From the NCBI GenBank assembly GCA_023664865.1, contig JAMPEU010000023.1, forward strand, positions 1 through 42,872: DNA of 42,872 nucleotides, read 5' to 3'. This document shows, piece after piece, positions 37,334 through 42,872 of the stretch. The translations under genes and the position numbers were made by a program. Each line of letters opens with the position of its first letter. The stretch's first letter is position 1. This stretch comes from Butyrivibrio sp. GTDB lineage: Bacteria > Bacillota > Clostridia > Lachnospirales > Lachnospiraceae. Below the pieces are notes generated by a model, which was not told the origin of the DNA, searched no databases, and saw nothing but the letters and a program-made list of their open reading frames with translations.

Positions 37334-38004
37334 TGATTTTCACCATTCCATAGATAGCCTATGCCGTAAGCCGTTTTGATGTATTTGCGGCCGCCGTTCT
37401 CTATCTTGCTGCGGATACGGTTGATGTTCACCGTCAGCGTATGCTCGTCCACAAAATTCCCCTTATCGTCCCAAAGTTTCTCAAGCAGCATCTGCCTTGT
37501 CAAAACGCAGTGTCTGCTGTTCACAAATATCTTTAAAAGTTTGTATTCAGTCGGGGTAAAAGAAATGCTTTGCCCGTCCGCCGAAGCCAAGAGCCTGTCA
37601 AAATCAATGGTCAGATAGCCATCGGAATAAATATCCCCTTCGCCCATGCTGCGCTTTAAGACCGCCGTAATCCTTTTCCTTAACACGGGCAGCGAAAATG
37701 GTTTCGTAATATAGTCGTCCGCCCCGCTGTTAAAGCCGTCCAGTTCATCTTCTTCAAGACTGCGGCAGGTGAGGAATATTACAGGTATATCCCTGCGGCT
37801 CTTTATTTCACGGCAGACCTTAAAACCTTCCGTATCCGGAAGGTTCACGTCCATAAGCACAATGTCCGCCTCTTCAATATGTTCAAGCGCCGTCCTGCCA
37901 TTTTCCGCAGAAATAACATTGTAGCCTTCCGCCGACAAGTCGGTTTCAAGCCCGCGCCGCATTACCTTGTCGTCTTCTGTGATAAGAATCGTAAACATAT
38001 TCAC
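37330..38004 (-). CDS. OmpR-family response regulator
   Basis: A 224-residue regulator. The receiver has ITEDDKVMRRG, phospho-site IVLMDVNLPDTEG, FLTCRS and YITKPFSLPVL. The winged helix has SFTPTEYKLLKIFVNSRHCV and YIKTAYGIGYLW. The first start is a GTG at 38004 (AAGGA, 7 nt upstream); the ATG at 37998 is an alternative. It lies 12 bp after the HD-domain gene and overlaps the kinase gene by 4 bp, so HD-regulator-kinase form one transcription unit. The likely target is the ABC pair at 32624-35775. Confidence 0.92.
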   Translation of the reverse strand: MNMFTILITEDDKVMRRGLETDLSAEGYNVISAENGRTALEHIEEADIVLMDVNLPDTEGFKVCREIKSRRDIPVIFLTCRSLEEDELDGFNSGADDYITKPFSLPVLRKRITAVLKRSMGEGDIYSDGYLTIDFDRLLASADGQSISFTPTEYKLLKIFVNSRHCVLTRQMLLEKLWDDKGNFVDEHTLTVNINRIRSKIENGGRKYIKTAYGIGYLWNGENQ

Positions 38005-38016
38005 ACTGCTTTCCTT

Positions 38017-38517
38017 CTAAATTCCAAACATCTCACGGCAAATCCATTTGCCCGTGTTGGTCTTAAATATCGTCTGATAAGTATGCTGTATAGTCTCTTT
38101 TTTGCTGTTATCCTCATATAGATTCACCAAAAAATCTGCTTCGACTAAAATCTGATAATCCGCTCCGTCTATATTCGTATAGGTATGATGATGCCCAACC
38201 AGATAGGAAACCCGCTCAATCTGCTCTTTAGAAAACCCACATTCCTTTAACATCTTCTCCGCCTCCGGCGGTCCGTAAAGCTCCTGCAGTTCACCGCTGC
38301 AGCTTCCTTTTTCTTTCTCTGCGATTTTAATTCCGATATCGTGAACATAAGCCGCCGCTTCCAATATGACAAGCTGTTCTTTCGACAATCCTTCGCCTAG
38401 TCCGATGAGTCTGGCGAAACTGTGGACTTTTACAAAATGCTGTATCCGCCCCGCGTCGCCTGCGTCATATGAAATCATGGCTTTATAAAGTTGTTCAAGC
38501 TGTTTCGTGTAATCCAT
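38017..38517 (-). CDS. HD-domain phosphohydrolase
   Basis: A 166-residue stand-alone HD protein: IQHFVKVHSFARLI (first His), EAAAYVHDIGIKIAE (HD pair), SYLVGHHHTYTNIDG (His cluster) and ILVEADFLVNL (distal Asp). All metal ligands are present, so it should be an active hydrolase of a phosphomonoester or nucleotide; substrate unknown. GGGAG lies 7 nt before the ATG. It leads the operon with the response regulator and kinase downstream and follows the toxN-like gene by 85 bp. It has no clear functional link to either. Confidence 0.85.
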   Translation of the reverse strand: MDYTKQLEQLYKAMISYDAGDAGRIQHFVKVHSFARLIGLGEGLSKEQLVILEAAAYVHDIGIKIAEKEKGSCSGELQELYGPPEAEKMLKECGFSKEQIERVSYLVGHHHTYTNIDGADYQILVEADFLVNLYEDNSKKETIQHTYQTIFKTNTGKWICREMFGI

Positions 38518-38602
38518 TGTAATCTCCCTTACATTTATTATTTGAAAATTTATCGTTTACATAGTTGTACAATCCGTTAAATGAAGATAAGACGTTGCTT
38601 AC

Positions 38603-39157
38603 TTAATTTGCAGCGTCTTTGTTATATTTTCCTTTATATTGTAATGCTAATCGTTCCATATCCTTAAAGTCTATACATCTCTTAGAAACAACATGCTCCG
38701 GTTTATCATATTTTAACCTATATAATTCTTCAGCTTTAGTCCCTATGTCTAAAGAATTTATTGCCATTAATTCAACATCTAACAAATTAATGTATTTACT
38801 TTTTTCTATTTCAGACTTAAATGTCCTATATGTATGAATTTCTTTCTTTTCAAACGGTGTTGTTTCATCCTTTGGTATCGGAAACATATAATTTAAGTTT
38901 ACAACAGCAAGCAACCTTTTAGGATTCTTTGGATCAAAGACTTTATAAAAATCCTTTTGCTGTTTTAATCTCTCATGACGCGGTTGAGCATGAGAAATCT
39001 GTGTAACATAATACAGGTCGCCTATCTCAAACAAAATACCAAAAAACGGCTTATATCTATCTGTTCCATAATCTGTTAATGGTATACGTTTTTCCACAAT
39101 CCTCAAATAATCAAGATATTTTTCATTCACATTAATCCATTTATCTTTCGTCTCCAA
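38603..39157 (-). CDS. toxN: Type III toxin (ToxN/AbiQ family endoribonuclease)
   Basis: A 184-residue protein with the ToxN/AbiQ layout: NEKYLDYLRIVEKRIPLTDY, then RYKPFFGILFEIGDLYYVTQ, ISHAQPRHER and AVVNLNYMFPIP, a helical middle and a Lys-rich C-terminus. Toxins of this family cut RNA and are held inactive by a repeat RNA. The context is decisive: a terminator and three tandem RNA repeats lie directly upstream on the same strand. The first start is a TTG at 39157 that overlaps GGAG; a GTG at 39130 would give MNEKY. No start has a good ribosome site, consistent with low toxin expression by leaky termination. Such systems often abort phage infection. Confidence 0.85.
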   Translation of the reverse strand: METKDKWINVNEKYLDYLRIVEKRIPLTDYGTDRYKPFFGILFEIGDLYYVTQISHAQPRHERLKQQKDFYKVFDPKNPKRLLAVVNLNYMFPIPKDETTPFEKKEIHTYRTFKSEIEKSKYINLLDVELMAINSLDIGTKAEELYRLKYDKPEHVVSKRCIDFKDMERLALQYKGKYNKDAAN

Positions 39158-39183
39158 ATAATAAAGGAACTGAAAACAGTTCC
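39156..39183 (-). terminator. Attenuating terminator between antitoxin RNA and toxN
   Basis: On the minus strand GGAACTG-TTTT-CAGTTCC (39183-39166) forms a perfect 7-bp stem, followed by TTTATTATTT. It directly abuts repeat 3 and ends about 8 nt before the toxin frame, the expected type III position that sets the antitoxin:toxin ratio. Confidence 0.85.
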
Positions 39184-39284
39184 TCTATTAATACGATTTT
39201 ATTAGGCTTCGTAACCTCTATTAATACAGTATTTATCAGGCTCTGTAACCTCTATATAATACGATTTTGATTGGTTTCGTAACC
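39184..39284 (-). ncRNA. toxI: Type III antitoxin RNA (ToxI-like), three 33-34-nt repeats
   Basis: Three tandem units are transcribed leftward: 39284-39251, 39250-39217 (34 nt each) and 39216-39184 (33 nt). Each begins GGTTAC and ends ATAGA. In each, GGTT pairs with AACC or AGCC. The loop ACGA (units 1, 3) or ACAG (unit 2) is complementary to the downstream TCGT or CTGT in the same unit. The paired changes are compensatory and support an H-type pseudoknot, the known antitoxin fold. Promoter at 39317-39345; terminator at 39166-39183. Confidence 0.88.
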
Positions 39285-39316
39285 AAATATAGAAATCCTT
39301 ATAGATTTCTTATTAT

Positions 39317-39345
39317 ATTATATCCAAGTCACATAAAATATGCAA
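39317..39345 (-). promoter_or_regulatory. Sigma-A promoter of the type III locus
   Basis: TTGCAT (39345-39340) and TATAAT (39322-39317) are separated by exactly 17 nt on the minus strand. The start of transcription would be near 39310, about 25 nt before the first repeat. Confidence 0.8.
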
Positions 39346-39507
39346 TAAAAATTAAATGAACTTTTTGTGAACTTTTTAAAATATATCATCTTTATTGACA
39401 AACTTATTATATCACCTGGATATTAATTAATCAACAGCACGCTAATGTGAATTGATAAGCAGATATGAATATATGCCAGTTGATATAAAGCATTTCAAAA
39501 TATGGCA

Positions 39508-39535
39508 TTGCTTTTTTGATAATTTTGAGTATAAT
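39508..39535 (+). promoter_or_regulatory. Promoter of the second, divergent repeat-RNA locus
   Basis: TTGCTT (39508-39513) and TATAAT (39530-39535) are spaced 16 nt. Transcription would begin near 39542, about 12 nt before the first 49-nt repeat. Confidence 0.7.
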
Positions 39536-39553
39536 AATATACAGAAAATATTG

Positions 39554-39651
39554 CCGCTTACTGATGGCGCGGGATATAAGTTATTCAGTGTGTCAAATGT
39601 TCCCGCTTACTGATGGTGCGGAATATAAGTTATTCGGTGCGAAAATCTTTC
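39554..39651 (+). ncRNA. Orphan type III antitoxin-like RNA, two 49-nt repeats
   Basis: Two direct repeats, 39554-39602 and 39603-39651, share CCGCTTACTGATGG, TGCGG or CGCGG, and ATATAAGTTATTC. In each, CCGC pairs with GCGG 11 nt later. The loop ACTGA is complementary to TCAGT in unit 1 and to TCGGT (one G-U pair) in unit 2, again an H-type pseudoknot. A strong promoter, terminator and ribosome site complete the type III plan. The repeat length differs from the neighbouring locus, so it belongs to another subfamily, possibly CptI-like (uncertain). Confidence 0.75.
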
Positions 39652-39676
39652 CCCACCTTCTGTGGTGGGGATTTTT
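39651..39676 (+). terminator. Terminator after the orphan repeat RNA
   Basis: CCCCACC (39651-39657) pairs perfectly with GGTGGGG (39664-39670) over a 6-nt loop and is followed by ATTTTT. It sits directly after repeat 2, as in type III loci. Confidence 0.85.
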
Positions 39677-39689
39677 ATCAAGGAGAAAT

Positions 39690-39734
39690 ATGGATATACA
39701 GTCTGGTTTTTATTATCACATCAATCCACTGTTA
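39690..39734 (+). pseudogene. N-terminal stub of a second type III toxin
   Basis: AAGGAG (39680-39685) precedes an ATG at 39690. The peptide MDIQSGFYYHINPLL looks like the start of a CptN/ToxN-type toxin (short strand with GFYY). After about 15 codons the sequence becomes the 3' end of the oppositely oriented oxidoreductase gene (its stop is at 39735). The toxin body has therefore been lost, leaving the RNA without a cognate toxin here. Confidence 0.55.
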
Positions 39735-40781
39735 TCAACCAACTCCAGATGCCATCTCCTTAAACGTACCCGCCATCTCTCCTACAAGGCTCCACTGGCG
39801 CTGCATATAAGATTTCAGGCTGTCCGTGCTTTGCTCATAAGCTTCGCGGACAGTCTGCGGATTCTCAAAATGCTCCATGATTGCGTGGGCAGCGCAGAAT
39901 CCGCTTTCCATTCCGGCGGATATGCCTTCGCCCATAGGGTTAAGAAATCCGGCAGTCTCACCTGCAAAAAGGATACGCCCCACACCGTAGTCCACATGGC
40001 AGCCCGGACGAATATGCGGCATTAACCATTTTTCTTCCTTAACCTGACTGTCAATCTGCAGATTATGCTGCTCTTTCATATAATTAATGAAACGCTCATA
40101 ATAGTGCCTGATTTTATCCACATTCTTCACGGATACGCCAAGCACCAGAAGTTCATCTTTTACATTGAACCACGCATCATATTCCGACAGTTCCGACTGC
40201 AAATACGCATAAAAATAATGTGAATCTAAATCTATACTGCCCTTATTAAACGTCTGAAAAGTAGTTATATATCCTGCATTCTCCCCGATAATCTTCCGCT
40301 TAAGCGTCCCTACCACGCCTTCGCAGTCTAAGACATATCTCGCGTTTTCCGTATAATTAATTTCACCATTCAGGCTGACTTCCACCAAATCATCTTGCTC
40401 TATACAGGAAACCGCCGCTACGCCATCGTTTACTTTTGCACCGCTTTTCTTTGCCTTTTCCGCCAGCCAACCGTCAAACCCACTGCGCCACACATTCAGA
40501 CCTTCTTGCAGGGAACGGTATTCTTTTCCACAATCGTTTGTGAAAATCATGCCCCTGTTTTCTGTCGGAGTACACATCGCAGATTCGGGCACCGCCTCGC
40601 CGAAATATTTCTTCACAAGCTCCATTGATTTCTTTATCAGAATGCCCGAACAGGATTTATACCTCGGCAGCTTAAATTTCTCCACCAGAAGAACTTTATA
40701 TCCCTTTTCTGTTAAAATCTTAGCTGCCGTACACCCTGCCGGTCCCGCTCCGATTACTATCACGTCATATATATTTTGCAT
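39735..40781 (-). CDS. FAD-dependent oxidoreductase, geranylgeranyl-reductase family
   Basis: A 348-residue flavoprotein. It has an N-terminal Rossmann motif VIVIGAGPAGCTAAKILTEK, the acidic end VLLVEK, a PRYKSCSGILIKK segment typical of geranylgeranyl reductase-like proteins, and the second FAD motif ILFAGETAGFLNPMGEGISA. It probably reduces an isoprenoid or a related unsaturated lipid; substrate not known. The frame opens at 40817, but the ATG at 40781 has GGAAGGGAAG upstream and overlaps the stop of the DUF4179 gene by one base (TAATG). That couples it to the sigma-factor operon. The C-terminus lies exactly at the join with the type III toxin stub, so its last residues may be altered. Confidence 0.85.
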   Translation of the reverse strand: MQNIYDVIVIGAGPAGCTAAKILTEKGYKVLLVEKFKLPRYKSCSGILIKKSMELVKKYFGEAVPESAMCTPTENRGMIFTNDCGKEYRSLQEGLNVWRSGFDGWLAEKAKKSGAKVNDGVAAVSCIEQDDLVEVSLNGEINYTENARYVLDCEGVVGTLKRKIIGENAGYITTFQTFNKGSIDLDSHYFYAYLQSELSEYDAWFNVKDELLVLGVSVKNVDKIRHYYERFINYMKEQHNLQIDSQVKEEKWLMPHIRPGCHVDYGVGRILFAGETAGFLNPMGEGISAGMESGFCAAHAIMEHFENPQTVREAYEQSTDSLKSYMQRQWSLVGEMAGTFKEMASGVG

Positions 40782-42139
40782 TAGTATTCTTCCCTTCCAA
40801 TCTCCACCACATAACAATCATCTTCCGTTCCGGTCCTCTCTCCTGATTCAGACTTTTGAAACAGGAACGCATCTACCTGATTGACGTCAAGTATTCTGTC
40901 AACGGCAAACATATACACATATTGGCTGCTGTCTTTACTCATATATCCCATCTGCCCCGGTCCCATATAGAGATATGGATATGCTGTTCCGTCTTTCATT
41001 CTCACGCCGACAAGCGCAGGCGGCTCTACATAAGTTTCGTGCAGGAAAGTTTCTCCGGTTTCTGCATGTGCTGCCTCTTCCTGAATGGTTTGTCTGGGCG
41101 CGTCATAAACTGCTTTTATTGAAATCGGTGATATCTCCACGCCCGTTACCGTTACGCCTGTATCTCCTAACGGCGCATTACATTCCGCCTTATATATTTC
41201 ATCGCTGCCCTGCAGAGTCCAGTTGAAACTCCATTCTCCTGCCATTCTATTCTCATACTCTCCTCTATTTGTATAAGTCCCCAGATTTTTGAGTTTTACG
41301 CTGACAGGTTTATTCAAGAAAAAACCTTCCCTATTTTGTGCGTTGAGATACATATGATATTCCAGCGTACCGTCCTCTGTCTTATATCTGGAAATCGTTC
41401 TTCCATCTGAATCTGTCTGCAAAGGAGTGCCGTCTTCATACACTGCCTTTCCCCTATCCTCTGCCTTATATCTGGAAATCGTTCTTCCGTCTGCGTCCGT
41501 CTGCAAAGGGGTGCCATCTTCATACACTGCCTTTCCCATATCCCCTGCAATAACACCATCATAAAAGCTTGCATCCCACGAAACGAACTCGCCGTCAACC
41601 AAAGCGTCCATATATTCAAATGCGGGTTCTTCATTATCCGCTAATTCAAAACCGCTTACTTCAAAAGACAGTAAGGCATAATAGTTATCCACAATGCTTT
41701 GTTTCGCGGTTACGGTAATTCCATTACAAGTAACTGACTGTTCGGGAAAATCCGCAAGCTTTATCTCTTCCGCCTGAGTTTTTATTTCTTCCGTTGCATG
41801 CAGACTATTTTCAATTCCCCGCGACCAATTCATATGGTAGGCAAAACACGCCGTACCGAATGCAAGGACTAATACTGCTGCCAAAACGCACGCTGCCTTT
41901 AACCTTGTTTTTAATCTTCTGTTTGATTTTATCGCACTTTCTCTCACTTTTATCATTTTCCGTTTTTCTTCTCCTTCTTTTTTTGCCTTTCGACTTTCTC
42001 TGATTTCTTTTTCTAAGTCCTGATTTTCTCTACATTTTTCATCGGCATGAATTATGTCGAAAGCATTCTCCGCTTTTTTCAATACAACGTCCGGAATCAC
42101 TATATCTTTTTCTAAAATCTGCATTTTATCCTGTATCAT
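40781..42139 (-). CDS. DUF4179 membrane protein, likely anti-sigma factor
   Basis: A 452-residue protein. The N-terminal cytoplasmic region (about 1-80) is highly charged. A single membrane segment follows (ACVLAAVLVLAFGTACFAYH, 83-102), then an extracellular domain of the DUF4179 type beginning ITVTAKQSIVDNYYALLSFE. Position and topology fit an anti-sigma factor that holds the ECF sigma factor encoded upstream; its ATG overlaps the sigma stop by 4 bp. Residues about 198-253 contain two copies of a 28-residue unit (GKAVYEDGTPLQTDxDGRTI), an internal tandem duplication also present at DNA level. A signal outside the cell would presumably release the sigma factor. Confidence 0.82.
   Translation of the reverse strand: MIQDKMQILEKDIVIPDVVLKKAENAFDIIHADEKCRENQDLEKEIRESRKAKKEGEEKRKMIKVRESAIKSNRRLKTRLKAACVLAAVLVLAFGTACFAYHMNWSRGIENSLHATEEIKTQAEEIKLADFPEQSVTCNGITVTAKQSIVDNYYALLSFEVSGFELADNEEPAFEYMDALVDGEFVSWDASFYDGVIAGDMGKAVYEDGTPLQTDADGRTISRYKAEDRGKAVYEDGTPLQTDSDGRTISRYKTEDGTLEYHMYLNAQNREGFFLNKPVSVKLKNLGTYTNRGEYENRMAGEWSFNWTLQGSDEIYKAECNAPLGDTGVTVTGVEISPISIKAVYDAPRQTIQEEAAHAETGETFLHETYVEPPALVGVRMKDGTAYPYLYMGPGQMGYMSKDSSQYVYMFAVDRILDVNQVDAFLFQKSESGERTGTEDDCYVVEIGREEY
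41381..41548. repeat. Tandem 84-bp duplication inside the DUF4179 gene
   Basis: 41381-41464 and 41465-41548 are near-identical in-frame copies of 28 codons. Only scattered base changes separate them, which indicates a recent duplication with room to expand or contract by recombination. Confidence 0.9.
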
Positions 42140-42654
42140 ATGCTGACGCCCCCTTCTTCTTTTCCTAAATAGCTTTCAGATAATTTTTTTCTGCCCCTTG
42201 CGAGTCTGGTTCGCACTGTTGCCTCCGGCATATTTAAAATCTTGGCAATTTCCTTAGTGTTTAGTCGTTCCACATAATAAAGCAGCAATATCAGTCTGTA
42301 TCTTTCATCAAGACCGTACAGCACTTCTTTCCACTCCACATTTTCATATGCGTTATCGTACCTGCCTTCTTCGACTATCGTTTCGCAGGTTTGCAGCATA
42401 TTTTCCTTATGTATGATATCATTGCATTTGTTGACTAAAATCCTTATCAGCCATGTTTTAAAATATTTCTCTTCCTTTAGCTGATACAGCTTTTCCCAAC
42501 AAGTCAGGATTGTGTCCTGCAATGCGTCCGCCACATCTTCGTCGGAACGCAAGATTGCCTTTCCGACCTTATACATGGACTGCATATGCTGTTGCATTAA
42601 CGCCGTAAAAGCAGCCGGATTTTTCGCTTTTGCCTCTTTGACTAAGTCATTCAT
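42136..42654 (-). CDS. ECF sigma factor (sigma-70 family)
   Basis: A 172-residue ECF sigma factor. Sigma-2 region: NPAAFTALMQQHMQSMYKVG, then DVADALQDTILTCWEKLYQL and YFKTWLIRILVNKCNDIIHK. Sigma-4 region: LLLYYVERLNTKEIAKILNM, then PEATVRTRLARGRKKL. The frame opens at 42693, but AAAGGAAG precedes the ATG at 42654. It overlaps the DUF4179 gene (4 bp), the normal sigma/anti-sigma pairing. A TGAAAC-16-CGGTCT promoter about 60 bp upstream resembles ECF targets, so it probably activates itself. Confidence 0.92.
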   Translation of the reverse strand: MNDLVKEAKAKNPAAFTALMQQHMQSMYKVGKAILRSDEDVADALQDTILTCWEKLYQLKEEKYFKTWLIRILVNKCNDIIHKENMLQTCETIVEEGRYDNAYENVEWKEVLYGLDERYRLILLLYYVERLNTKEIAKILNMPEATVRTRLARGRKKLSESYLGKEEGGVSI

Positions 42655-42712
42655 GTTGACCGTGCTTCCTTTCATAGATTTGAACTTCTGCATGCATTAC
42701 ATTCTACTTATT

Positions 42713-42740
42713 AGACCGCCGCGGCTGATTTTATGTTTCA
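42713..42740 (-). promoter_or_regulatory. Likely autoregulated ECF promoter
   Basis: On the minus strand TGAAAC (42740-42735) is followed after 16 nt by CGGTCT (42718-42713). This matches the TGAAAC / CGTC-like plan of SigW/SigV-type ECF promoters and sits just upstream of the sigma gene. Confidence 0.6.
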
Positions 42741-42757
42741 GGGAGTTTATATAATTT

Positions 42758-42782
42758 AAAAAGCACCGGATTTATCCGATGC
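42758..42782 (-). terminator. Rho-independent terminator of the partial right-edge gene
   Basis: On the minus strand GCATCGGAT and ATCCGGTGC (42782-42774, 42771-42763) pair with one G-U, followed by five T. It ends the gene whose stop is at 42797. Confidence 0.8.
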
Positions 42783-42796
42783 CTATGATACAGTAA

Positions 42797-42872
42797 TTAC
42801 CTTTCTCTCATATAATGTTTAAGTTGGTCATAAAAATTTTCCCTTGTTCCAGCCATAATTACCACTACCACT
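42797..42872 (-). CDS. Partial CDS, C-terminal 24 codons
   Basis: The open frame enters from the right edge and ends VMAGTRENFYDQLKHYMRER-like (exactly: VVVVIMAGTRENFY, then DQLKHYMRER) at a TAA at 42799-42797, 15 bp before a clear terminator. Too short to identify. Confidence 0.45.
   Translation of the reverse strand, partial: VVVVIMAGTRENFYDQLKHYMRER

Noticed and set aside
39184-39284. Possible CRISPR array (short direct repeats)
   Set aside because: Units are contiguous with no spacers, preceded by a promoter and followed by a terminator and a ToxN-like gene; this is a type III antitoxin.
39516-40025. Rightward 169-codon frame across the orphan repeat RNA
   Set aside because: It reads through the RNA repeats and terminator and then antisense to the FAD oxidoreductase; repeats and terminator explain the sequence better.

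Overview
The window looks like a chromosomal piece of a low-GC Gram-positive anaerobe, most likely a Lachnospiraceae-type member of the Clostridia. The grounds are AAGGAGG-type ribosome sites, a lipoprotein solute-binding protein, Bcr-type and FtsX-type ABC exporters with OmpR/histidine-kinase pairs, an ECF sigma factor with a DUF4179 partner, and IS1182/IS21 relics. Assignment is by sequence recognition only; no search was run. No rRNA, tRNA or CRISPR array was seen.

Left edge (1-1070): the first codons of a leftward gene (N-terminus resembles acyl-CoA dehydrogenases) and a divergent LysR regulator.

Accessory, AT-rich island (about 1.2-24.2 kb), mostly leftward and dominated by defence-like genes and scars. 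It holds a PD-(D/E)XK nuclease-like protein (1240-2595), a zinc-ribbon protein (3093-3878), an HTH-GTPase fusion (4079-5995), a decayed patch (LytTR regulator fragment, truncated IS1182 transposase, broken histidine kinase; 6190-8728), an HD + Hsp90-like ATPase gene split by a one-base frame change in an A6 run (9128-11691), a deoxyribosyltransferase/TIR-like protein (11986-12864), a small unknown protein, a long RES-domain protein (13678-15189), an IS21 istA relic, a dGTPase, and a tightly packed operon of N6-adenine methylase, double-AAA McrB and McrC (18247-24178). A Cys-rich relic occurs twice among these genes.

Signalling and transport region (24.2-38.5 kb), less AT-rich, all leftward. 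It runs: hybrid sensor kinase with a solute-binding lipoprotein and a Fic protein whose start lies in a perfect 14-bp inverted repeat; Bcr/lantibiotic-type ABC exporter with its own two-component system; FtsX-type ABC exporter with a second two-component system, a 61-residue protein and an HD-domain protein.

Right region (38.6-42.9 kb): a complete type III toxin-antitoxin locus on the minus strand (ToxN-like toxin, terminator, three tandem 33-34-nt RNA repeats, consensus promoter). About 200 bp away and divergent is a second locus of the same architecture with two 49-nt repeats, terminator and ribosome site, but only about 15 codons of toxin remain. In both arrays the loop of the 5' hairpin is complementary to a downstream segment, with compensatory changes between repeats in the first, as expected for H-type pseudoknots. 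The window closes with a sigma factor / DUF4179 / FAD oxidoreductase operon that has an ECF-type promoter, and a partial leftward gene with its terminator.

The strongest candidates for a new system are the twin divergent type III loci, the methylase-double McrB-McrC-dGTPase cluster, and the HD-Hsp90 and HTH-GTPase genes.
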